This document shows, one piece after another, positions 57,844 through 64,000 of a DNA stretch of 64,000 nucleotides. This DNA comes from Sporolactobacillus sp. THM19-2 (GTDB lineage Bacteria > Bacillota > Bacilli > Bacillales > Sporolactobacillaceae), in contig NZ_SEMC01000006.1 in NCBI RefSeq assembly GCF_004153195.1, positions 62,001-126,000 of the forward strand, given 5' to 3'. How positions within the stretch are numbered: the stretch's first letter is position 1; every line of letters begins with the position of its first letter. A model generated the notes under the pieces. That model had not been told where the DNA came from. It did not search any database and was given only the letters and a program-made list of their open reading frames with translations. Position numbers and translations under genes: made by a program.

Positions 57844-58773
57844 ATGGGAAAAGTGCTTGTTTTCGGGCATAAGAGCCCTGACACAGATGCCATCTGTTCG
57901 GCGATTGCCTTTGCCGATCTGAAGAACAAACTGGGTGAGAATGTTGAAGCCGTACGTCTTGGCGAACTGAACGGCGAAACAGAATATGTTCTGAATCATT
58001 TTCATGTCGCCGTGCCGCGACTGGTTAAAACCGTGGCAAATGAAGTCCCTGCCGTTTATCTGGTCGACCATAACGAACCGAAACAGAGCGTCGACGATAT
58101 CCGTGATGTAGAGGTGCTCTCCGTTGTCGATCATCATCGAATTGCCGATTTTGAAACGAAGGCGCCTCTGTACTATCGGGCGGAACCGGTTGGCTGCACC
58201 GCCACAATTTTAGTTAAGATTTTCAAAGAAAACGGCGTCGAAATCTCGAAAACGATTGCCGGACTGATGCTGTCCGCAATTATTTCGGACACCCTGCTGT
58301 TCAAATCGCCGACGTGCACCGAAGAGGACGTCAAAGCGGCGAAGGAACTGGAACAACTCTCCGGAGTCAGCGCAGAGTCTTATGGTCTCACGATGCTGAA
58401 AGCCGGTACCAATATCGGCGATAAATCGGCAGATGAGCTGATCACGCTCGATATGAAGCCTTTTAAAATGGGTAAATTCAGTGTTGAAATCGGACAGGTT
58501 AACGTGGTTGACTTTGATGACGCACTGTCCAGAAAGGCAGAACTTGAGGCGGCGATCCAGAAGGAAATTGATAACAAAAATCTGGACCTGTTCGTACTCG
58601 CTGTAACGAATATTCTGACCAGTGATTCCAAAGCGCTGGTTCTGGGTAAAGCAGCTTCTGCCGCTGAGAATGCCTTCCATGTCACGCTTGATCATAATCA
58701 GGCTACTCTGAAAGGCGTGATGTCCAGAAAGAAGCAGATCGTGCCGCCGCTGACTGAAGAACTGACGAAATAA
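57844..58773 (+). CDS. ppaC: Manganese-dependent inorganic pyrophosphatase
   Basis: 309 residues, DHH family type II pyrophosphatase. '[20 protein letters not shown]' binds metal through His and Asp, '[10 protein letters not shown]' and '[13 protein letters not shown]' hold the DHN and DHH motifs, and '[12 protein letters not shown]' near the C-terminus supplies the Arg and Lys that hold pyrophosphate. It pulls biosynthetic reactions forward by splitting pyrophosphate. A strong AAGGGG site and a terminator downstream make it a single-gene unit. Confidence 0.96.
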   Translation: MGKVLVFGHKSPDTDAICSAIAFADLKNKLGENVEAVRLGELNGETEYVLNHFHVAVPRLVKTVANEVPAVYLVDHNEPKQSVDDIRDVEVLSVVDHHRIADFETKAPLYYRAEPVGCTATILVKIFKENGVEISKTIAGLMLSAIISDTLLFKSPTCTEEDVKAAKELEQLSGVSAESYGLTMLKAGTNIGDKSADELITLDMKPFKMGKFSVEIGQVNVVDFDDALSRKAELEAAIQKEIDNKNLDLFVLAVTNILTSDSKALVLGKAASAAENAFHVTLDHNQATLKGVMSRKKQIVPPLTEELTK

Positions 58774-58789
58774 TTGATACTTATGGATG

Positions 58790-58823
58790 AAGCAGCGGGG
58801 GCCTCCTCCCGCTGTTTCTTTTA
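58790..58823 (+). terminator. Terminator after ppaC
   Basis: GCAGCGGG and CCCGCTG arms followed by TTTCTTTTA. Confidence 0.75.
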
Positions 58824-58928
58824 CTTTGGAGTCATTCTGGAAACCCTATGTCGGAACGCCATTCATGCAGCCGGCGCGCGGGAAAAGTATAATAGAGAAG
58901 AACATATGCTGGAAGGAGAAGGTTATTC

Positions 58929-59678
58929 ATGCAGGCGAATCCTGTGATTGAAACACTGTTAAATCATCGATCCATCCGTAAGTTTAAAAATAAACCGCTG
59001 ACTGAAGATCAGATCAATCTGCTTGTAAGAAGTGCACAGGCGGCATCGACCTCCAGTTTTACCCAGTCCTATTCAATCATTGGTGTGGACGATCCTGAAA
59101 TCAAAAAACAGTTAAGGATCATAGCAGACAACAACCAGATGTACGTCGAAGAAAACGGCTGCTTTTTTGTCTTTGTCGCTGATCAGTATCGGAATAAACG
59201 GATTGGCGAAAAGCAGGGTGCGGACACATCCATTCTGGATACAACTCAGCGTCTGATTGTTGCGCTCGGTGACGCTTCGTTTGCGGCCCAGAATATGGCC
59301 GTGGCTGCGGAATCCATGGGCCTCGGGATCTGTTTTATCGGCAGTATTCAGAATGATATAGATAAAACGGCAGCTTTACTTGGACTGCCGGAAGGGACGT
59401 TTCCGTTTTTCGGACTCGCAGTGGGCTATCCGGATCAGCAGCCGGAACAAAAGCCGCGCCTGCCCCTTGAAGTAATCTTCCATAAGAACACGTACAATAA
59501 GGATATTCCGGAAAAAATGATGGATACCTATGATCAGAAGGTCAGGACGTATTATAAAACGCGGACGGACAACCGGCGGGACGATACGTGGACAGCAGAA
59601 ATTGCACGCGGTCTATCCGCTCCCGCCCGAATGAGACTGAAACCCTTCCTCGAAAAACAGCAGCTTGGACGTCGCTGA
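58929..59678 (+). CDS. nfrA: NfrA/NfsA-type NADPH-dependent nitro/flavin reductase
   Basis: 249 residues. 'LLNHRSIRKFKNKPLTEDQI', 'QAASTSSFTQSYSIIGV', 'GDASFAAQNMAVAAESMGLG' and 'FFGLAVGYPDQQPEQKPRLP' are the FMN-binding and oxygen-insensitive nitroreductase features of B. subtilis NfrA1. It reduces FMN, nitro compounds or disulfides with NADPH. AGGAGAAGG precedes the ATG and TATAAT lies at 58886-58891. It is three bases from the membrane HExxH gene. Confidence 0.93.
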   Translation: MQANPVIETLLNHRSIRKFKNKPLTEDQINLLVRSAQAASTSSFTQSYSIIGVDDPEIKKQLRIIADNNQMYVEENGCFFVFVADQYRNKRIGEKQGADTSILDTTQRLIVALGDASFAAQNMAVAAESMGLGICFIGSIQNDIDKTAALLGLPEGTFPFFGLAVGYPDQQPEQKPRLPLEVIFHKNTYNKDIPEKMMDTYDQKVRTYYKTRTDNRRDDTWTAEIARGLSAPARMRLKPFLEKQQLGRR

Positions 59679-59681
59679 TTC

Positions 59682-60542
59682 ATGTTCATCTCCGGTTTTA
59701 TCGCTCTTGCTCTGTCGATTCTCTGGGAGAGTCTGGTGGCCTTTATCTCCCTGACAGGCGGACTGGTGTGTGGTGGATTCATTCTCGGCTATCTGGAACG
59801 CTGGTCTAATACGCTGATGATCCACTCACTCGGGATGAAGGGGATATACATGACCGCCTGGCTGGGTACGCCGATCCATGAAATCAGCCATGCTGCTCTC
59901 TGCCTGCTTTTTGGTCATAAAGTGACTGCCGTCAGGCTGCTGCAGCCGGCAAGTCCGGATGGGACCATTGGTTATGTGCATCATGCGTACAACCCCGACA
60001 GTCTGTACCAGCGGATGGGAAATCTGTTTATCGGACTGGCCCCTCTTTTCGGAGGAGGCCTGGCGATTCTGCTGTTTATCCGTGTTTTGGTCCCGGACAG
60101 TTTTGAGCAGATCTTTCGATTGATCACAATGGATCACTCGGTATTTCTGGTTGCGGAAAAAGAAAGCTGGCTGAGGCTGGGACAAGCCGTTCTGGCTGTG
60201 ATTCGCGGACTGTTTTCAATGGAACATCTGACGAATCCCGGATTCTGGATCTTTGTGATCCTTGCCCTGTGCATCGCATCACATATGTCGCTCAGCCGCG
60301 AGGATATTCGCGGAGCAGCAGGCGGCGCGGGTGCTTTGCTTCTGCTTTTTGTCGTCGCCAATACGTTAAGCGTTATCCTTGATCCACTGCTGCATGACCG
60401 GATGATGGACGGGATCGGCCGATTTAATTTCTGTTATCTGATTTTGATGAGTCTGGCCGTGCTCTTCTCATTCGTTAAATGCTTCATCAGTTTGTGTATT
60501 TACAGAATTTCGTCTGGAAAACAGAGGGAGGGGATTTTATGA
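59682..60542 (+). CDS. Integral membrane protein with HExxH motif (putative site-2-protease-like)
   Basis: 286 residues with about seven membrane helices. 'LGTPIHEISHAALCLLFGHK' carries an HExxH zinc motif inside a hydrophobic helix, and 'LFIGLAPLFGGGLAILLFI' resembles the N-x-x-x-AP-x-x-GG element of membrane-embedded M50 proteases, although the Asp of the classic LDG motif is not seen. No family name can be given with confidence. It begins three bases after nfrA and overlaps the lactonase gene by four bases, so the three are co-translated. Confidence 0.7.
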   Translation: MFISGFIALALSILWESLVAFISLTGGLVCGGFILGYLERWSNTLMIHSLGMKGIYMTAWLGTPIHEISHAALCLLFGHKVTAVRLLQPASPDGTIGYVHHAYNPDSLYQRMGNLFIGLAPLFGGGLAILLFIRVLVPDSFEQIFRLITMDHSVFLVAEKESWLRLGQAVLAVIRGLFSMEHLTNPGFWIFVILALCIASHMSLSREDIRGAAGGAGALLLLFVVANTLSVILDPLLHDRMMDGIGRFNFCYLILMSLAVLFSFVKCFISLCIYRISSGKQREGIL

Positions 60543-61585
60543 GCACCATCAGAGGATTTGTCGGTACCTATACCCGAGAGGAAAGTAAGGGCATTTATAC
60601 ATTTAAACTGGACACGGAAAAAAAGACGCTGTCTCAGCCCGAAATAGCCGCGGAGGCGGGCAATCCGACATATCTCGCCGTCAGCAGGGATAATCGGCAC
60701 TTATATTCGGTGATCCAGAAAGGCCATGCCGGCGGCGTCGCTGCCTGGCGTATTGACGACGGCAGGCTGAAAAAAAGTGGTCAGCAGCTTTCTGAGGGAG
60801 CTGCTCCCTGCTATGTCGCTGTTGATCCGGACAATCGATATGTTCTTTCAGGCAACTATCACCGGGGAACGGTAGACCTTTATTCGGTTGATTCAGGGAC
60901 CGGTATTGCCTCGCCCGTTGATACGGATTATCATCAGGGTTCAAGTGCCAATCCGGACAGACAGGAAGGACCGCACGTCCATTTTGCCGATTTTACGCCC
61001 GGTCAACCGTATATTGTTACCATTGATCTCGGAACGGACCAGCTGACGACTTATCAGATCGATGGTCAGCGGCTGAAGGTGCTTAGCCTGCTTGACTTTC
61101 CTGCAGGAACCGGTCCACGCCATATTGCTTTTCACCCGGCAGTACCGGTTGCCTATGTTGTTTCCGAGCTGAGTAATGAGTTATTTACCCTGGATTTCCG
61201 TGCTGCAACAGGAGAATTTTCCATATCCCAGGCTGTCGGCACGCTGCCTGCAGATTATGGCGGACAAAGCAGCGGGGCAGCCGTAAAAATAAGTCCGGAC
61301 GGACGGTTCGTTTATGTTTCGAATCGCGGACATAACAGCATCGCCGTTTTTCAGACTGAAGCAGATTCGGGAAAAGTAACGCCTGCCGGGTATGTATCGG
61401 CAGGCGGTAGCTGGCCACGTGATATTGAAATCGATCCATCAGGACATTTTCTGATTGCGGCAAACCAGTACTCCGGAAATGTCGTGCTCTTTGAGCGGGA
61501 CGTTGCAAGTGGCAGGCTGACAGAAACCGGATCGGTGATTCAGGTTCCCGAGGCGGTCTGTGTGAAATTTTTATATGAATCATAA
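60539..61585 (+). CDS. pgl: 6-phosphogluconolactonase, YbhE/Pgl-type beta propeller
   Basis: 348 residues, soluble. 'FVGTYTREESKGIYTFKLDT' at the start, 'NPTYLAVSRDNRHLYSV', 'APCYVAVDPDNRYVLSGNYH', 'GPRHIAFHPAVPVAYVVSEL' and 'YVSNRGHNSIAVF' are the repeating blades of the lactonase family, which hydrolyses 6-phosphogluconolactone in the pentose phosphate pathway. The start at 60539 follows GGGAGGGG; it overlaps the upstream gene by four bases. Confidence 0.9.
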   Translation: MSTIRGFVGTYTREESKGIYTFKLDTEKKTLSQPEIAAEAGNPTYLAVSRDNRHLYSVIQKGHAGGVAAWRIDDGRLKKSGQQLSEGAAPCYVAVDPDNRYVLSGNYHRGTVDLYSVDSGTGIASPVDTDYHQGSSANPDRQEGPHVHFADFTPGQPYIVTIDLGTDQLTTYQIDGQRLKVLSLLDFPAGTGPRHIAFHPAVPVAYVVSELSNELFTLDFRAATGEFSISQAVGTLPADYGGQSSGAAVKISPDGRFVYVSNRGHNSIAVFQTEADSGKVTPAGYVSAGGSWPRDIEIDPSGHFLIAANQYSGNVVLFERDVASGRLTETGSVIQVPEAVCVKFLYES

Positions 61586-61619
61586 AAGGCCTTTCCGATC
61601 CGTCGGAAGGCCTTTTTTA
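61584..61619. terminator. Bidirectional terminator between pgl and yuzB
   Basis: AAAGGCCTTCCG-like arms (AAAAGGCCTTTCCG and CGGAAGGCCTTTTTT) form a stem with T-runs on both strands. Confidence 0.85.
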
Positions 61620-61623
61620 GCGC

Positions 61624-61875
61624 TTATGTCAGTTTCGCCAGTTCTTCATTTACTTTCTTCTGGATTTTGTCCAGACATTCATCCACTGTTTTTCCGAAGA
61701 TGCGCTGCCCGTTGACGATGGCGAAAGGTCGCAGACTGCACATGCCGCAGACATTCAGACAGTCATAATGCATGACGGCCACTTCCGGGTGCGCGGCAAT
61801 TTTTTTCAGGTGTTGCGTCGTTAACAGATTATAGTCGCAACATTCTATCAGGATCAGACCCAGTCCTTCGGTCAT
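61624..61875 (-). CDS. yuzB: YuzB family protein (DUF1450)
   Basis: 83 residues. 'LILIECCDYNLLTTQHLKKI' and 'MHYDCLNVCGMCSLRPFAIV' contain the five conserved Cys of DUF1450, arranged like a thioredoxin-like [2Fe-2S] ferredoxin. The function is unknown. The start at 61875 follows AGGAAG eight bases upstream; the in-frame ATG at 61908 lacks a site. It is next to sodA, on the same strand. Confidence 0.9.
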   Translation of the reverse strand: MTEGLGLILIECCDYNLLTTQHLKKIAAHPEVAVMHYDCLNVCGMCSLRPFAIVNGQRIFGKTVDECLDKIQKKVNEELAKLT

Positions 61876-61975
61876 TTCATTCACTTCCTTAATACTATGA
61901 TACTTCACGCGGAAGGGTCAGGGGAAGTATTATAGCATGAAAGGCCGGGAGGCGCCGGGCCACCTCTTGTCGCTG

Positions 61976-62599
61976 TTATCCTTTATTCAGGATTTTTTCG
62001 TAGGCGTCAGTGACAAAGTCCCAGTTAATCAGCTGGAAAAAATTTTTAATATATTCGGGACGCCGGTTCTGGTAGTTGAGATAGTATGCGTGTTCCCAGA
62101 CATCGATCCCAAGAATCGGCTTCTCCTGTTTCATTAGCGGGCTGTCCTGGTTCGGTGTGCCGGTAATCTGCAGCAGATTTCGCTCGTCCAGCGTCAGCCA
62201 GGCCCATCCGGAACCGAATTGTCCCGCAGCGGCTGCGGAAAAACGCGATTTGAACGTGTCAAATCCGCCGAGCTGGCTCTCAATGGCTTCTTTCAGTTTT
62301 CCGGTGGGTTCATGGGCCCCTCCCGGAATCAGGATCTTCCAGAATAGGCTGTGGTTATAGTGCCCGCCACCATTATTTCGCACGGCGGTCCGGATATCTT
62401 CCGGGATTTTTTCAACATGGGCAATCAGGTCAGTCAGCGAATGATCTTTCAGTTCAGGATGTTGATCAAGAGCGGCATTCAGGTTGGTGACATAGGTTCG
62501 ATGGTGTTTATCGTGGTGCAGGATCATCGTCTCTTTATCGATGTACGGTTCAAGGGCGTCGGGGGAAAATTCGAGTTCAGGCAATTCATACTGGCTCAT
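61976..62599 (-). CDS. sodA: Manganese/iron superoxide dismutase
   Basis: 207 residues. '[18 protein letters not shown]', '[17 protein letters not shown]', '[11 protein letters not shown]' and '[20 protein letters not shown]' supply the three His and one Asp metal ligands. Converts superoxide to peroxide in the cytoplasm. Gly/Gln pattern ('[12 protein letters not shown]') fits the Mn type. AGGAGG precedes the ATG. Confidence 0.96.
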   Translation of the reverse strand: MSQYELPELEFSPDALEPYIDKETMILHHDKHHRTYVTNLNAALDQHPELKDHSLTDLIAHVEKIPEDIRTAVRNNGGGHYNHSLFWKILIPGGAHEPTGKLKEAIESQLGGFDTFKSRFSAAAAGQFGSGWAWLTLDERNLLQITGTPNQDSPLMKQEKPILGIDVWEHAYYLNYQNRRPEYIKNFFQLINWDFVTDAYEKILNKG

Positions 62600-62765
62600 T
62601 GAAATTCCTCCTTATTTGGGAAAAAATGATCAGAAAAGCGAAGCATCTGTCGCAGTGTACCCTTCTATTAAATCAGGTATTGAAAAGCCTTTCAATTATT
62701 CTGCCCGGGGTGGTGTATTCTATCCGCCGGACGGCAAACCACCGTACTCTGACGTTCCCCGGTTT

Positions 62766-64000
62766 TTATACGCGCAACCCGGTCCGTTTCATGAGTCGGC
62801 GGATCGCCTTTTCAGCACTTTTCAGGACCAGGTCCGGATCCATGGTCTTCATCTGCCGTTTTTCCATAACGATTTTTCCATTAATGATCGTGGTTTCCAC
62901 GTCCGTACTGATGGCTGAGTAAACAATGCGGGAGATGGGGTCAGTCCCGAATGACGGACTGCTGTGAAACTGATTGAGATTGAGAATGGCCAGATCGGCT
63001 TTCTTTCCCGGCTCAAGACTGCCGATCTGGTCGGCCATGCCGACAGCACGCGCGCCGTCAATTGTTGCCATGCGGAAGACCTGGCGGGCATTCATTGCCG
63101 TCGGTCCGTTTGCCGGCTTATGAATCAGGGCGGCAAGACGCATTTCCTGGAACATATCCAGGTTGTTGTTGCACGGTGCGCCATCTGCACCAAGACCGGG
63201 ATGGATCCCCATCGCGATCATCTGCGGGACTGACGCGATACCGGAAGCGAGCTTCAGGTTCGATCCCGGACAATGGCTGACGTGAACCCCGCGTTTTTGA
63301 ATGATCTGGCGTTCTTCTTCGGACAACCAGATGCAATGAGCAAGAATCAGCCGCTTTCCGGCCAACCCAAGATGATCTAGATAAATGATATTGCGCATGC
63401 CTGTTTCCCGTTCAACGATGGCAATTTCTCCGCGGTTCTCTGATGCGTGCGTGTGGACGTACACGCCATAGTGATCCGCCAGATCCCGAACCTGAAGGAG
63501 CAGATCTTCCGTACAGGAGATCACAAAACGCGGGGCGAAGGCATAACGGATCCGACCGTTGTCATGCCCGTTCCATTTCTCCAGCAGGTCGACACTTTCC
63601 TGAATCGAGTCCGCAGTTTTTTCCTTCAGCCCGGCCGGGACCTCATCCCCCTTATCCATCATGACTTTACCTGAGAGTGCGCGTATGCCGCTTTTGGCGA
63701 TGGCTTCAAAGGCTTCGCTGGTATGATGTACCGTTTCCATGTCGACAATGGTGGTTGACCCTCCTGCCATCAGTTCACCAATCCCGAGCAGGGCCGATGT
63801 GTAGATCGATTCGGCGTCATGCGCGGCTTCGAGCGGCCAGATCCGCTCTCTCAGCCAGTCCATGAGTTCCAGATCATCGGCTTTTCCGCGAAACAGGGTC
63901 TGGCACAGATGGATATGCGTCTGAATAAAGCCCGGAATCACTGTCCGTCCGGATGCGTCGATAACCCGGTCAGCCGTCTCTTCCGGAACAACCGGACCCA
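62766..64000 (-). CDS. Amidohydrolase, 5'-deoxyadenosine/S-adenosylhomocysteine deaminase type (N-terminus outside window)
   Basis: The frame runs off the right edge, so about 411 C-terminal residues are visible. 'VIPGFIQTHIHLCQTLFRGK' has the HxH zinc pair, 'VYVHTHASENRGE' and 'LILAHCIWLSEEE' the other His ligands, and 'GLGADGAPCNNNLDMFQEM' the catalytic Asp. 'ADDLELMDWLRERIWPLEAA' is characteristic of the MtaD/DadD deaminases that convert 5'-deoxyadenosine, methylthioadenosine or S-adenosylhomocysteine to inosine analogues; Atz/SsnA-like enzymes are the alternative. It would recycle products of S-adenosylmethionine use. Confidence 0.85.
   Translation of the reverse strand, partial: GPVVPEETADRVIDASGRTVIPGFIQTHIHLCQTLFRGKADDLELMDWLRERIWPLEAAHDAESIYTSALLGIGELMAGGSTTIVDMETVHHTSEAFEAIAKSGIRALSGKVMMDKGDEVPAGLKEKTADSIQESVDLLEKWNGHDNGRIRYAFAPRFVISCTEDLLLQVRDLADHYGVYVHTHASENRGEIAIVERETGMRNIIYLDHLGLAGKRLILAHCIWLSEEERQIIQKRGVHVSHCPGSNLKLASGIASVPQMIAMGIHPGLGADGAPCNNNLDMFQEMRLAALIHKPANGPTAMNARQVFRMATIDGARAVGMADQIGSLEPGKKADLAILNLNQFHSSPSFGTDPISRIVYSAISTDVETTIINGKIVMEKRQMKTMDPDLVLKSAEKAIRRLMKRTGLRV

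Overview
The window looks like a chromosomal segment of a low- to mid-GC, spore-forming Bacillales bacterium. The evidence is a GerW/YtfJ-type sporulation protein, a YuzB-type DUF1450 protein, an S-box (SAM-I) leader on metQNI, a NiaP/YceI niacin permease, a manganese-dependent inorganic pyrophosphatase, strong AGGAGG ribosome binding sites and TTG/GTG starts. A Sporolactobacillaceae-like organism is my best guess, but that is inference only. Most of the window is ordinary chromosomal housekeeping and transport DNA. No prophage, CRISPR array or rRNA was seen.

Layout. 1-10.9 kb: end of a ProP-like symporter, a CapA-family phosphatase-like protein, the lemA-htpX pair, a three-gene ECF vitamin/cofactor-type transporter (S, T and double-ATPase), an M16C metallopeptidase and a ferrochelatase of the type usual in Proteobacteria. 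11-15.2 kb: a DUF1801 protein, an HxlR redox regulator next to a nitroreductase with a shared palindromic operator, and a polar amino-acid ABC transporter. 15.4-21.8 kb: secreted M6 protease (immune inhibitor A type), EcsC-family protein, secreted PhoX-like phosphatase, a proline-rich possible spore protein and a ParB-fold protein. 22-29.6 kb: YbaK deacylase, two paralogous DHA2-family drug exporters around an Rrf2 regulator and an IDEAL-like protein, YwaF membrane protein, niacin permease. 29.6-32.6 kb: an AT-rich acquired island with insertion-sequence debris (IS21-like ends, an IS110 5' fragment), a broken radical SAM/SPASM gene and a coupled MATE transporter. 32.6-41.4 kb: MazG-like hydrolase, GerW, Lin0512 protein, a nupNOPQ-type nucleoside ABC transporter, a TetR gene with a divergent operator, a phosphatase and tRNA-Gly(CCC). 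41.4-52.7 kb: ACT and PFL proteins, FMN reductase, PPK2 polyphosphate kinase next to a Ppx/GppA phosphatase, galE, phnDCEE, glycerol dehydrogenase. 53.4-64 kb: SAM riboswitch with metQNI, an XRE regulator with a membrane protein, PpaC pyrophosphatase, an NfrA-type nitroreductase, a membrane HExxH protein coupled to a lactonase, yuzB, sodA and a 5'-deoxyadenosine-deaminase-like amidohydrolase cut by the window end.

The non-coding content is the more unusual part. A structured, RNA-like repeat occurs four times (23004, 25832, 33013, 43219). Its shared blocks and mutually supporting stems resemble, by memory only, IS200/IS605-IscB guide-RNA-like elements without a nuclease gene. A second repeat is an array of four short hairpins with conserved spacing, present twice (22588-22776 and 53012-53201). 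Three ABC operons (amino acid, nucleoside, phosphonate) carry a strong hairpin between the binding-protein gene and the membrane/ATPase genes, which would favour excess binding protein. The phosphorus-related genes (PPK2, Ppx, PpaC, phnDCEE, PhoX, histidine phosphatases) suggest an active phosphate/polyphosphate economy.
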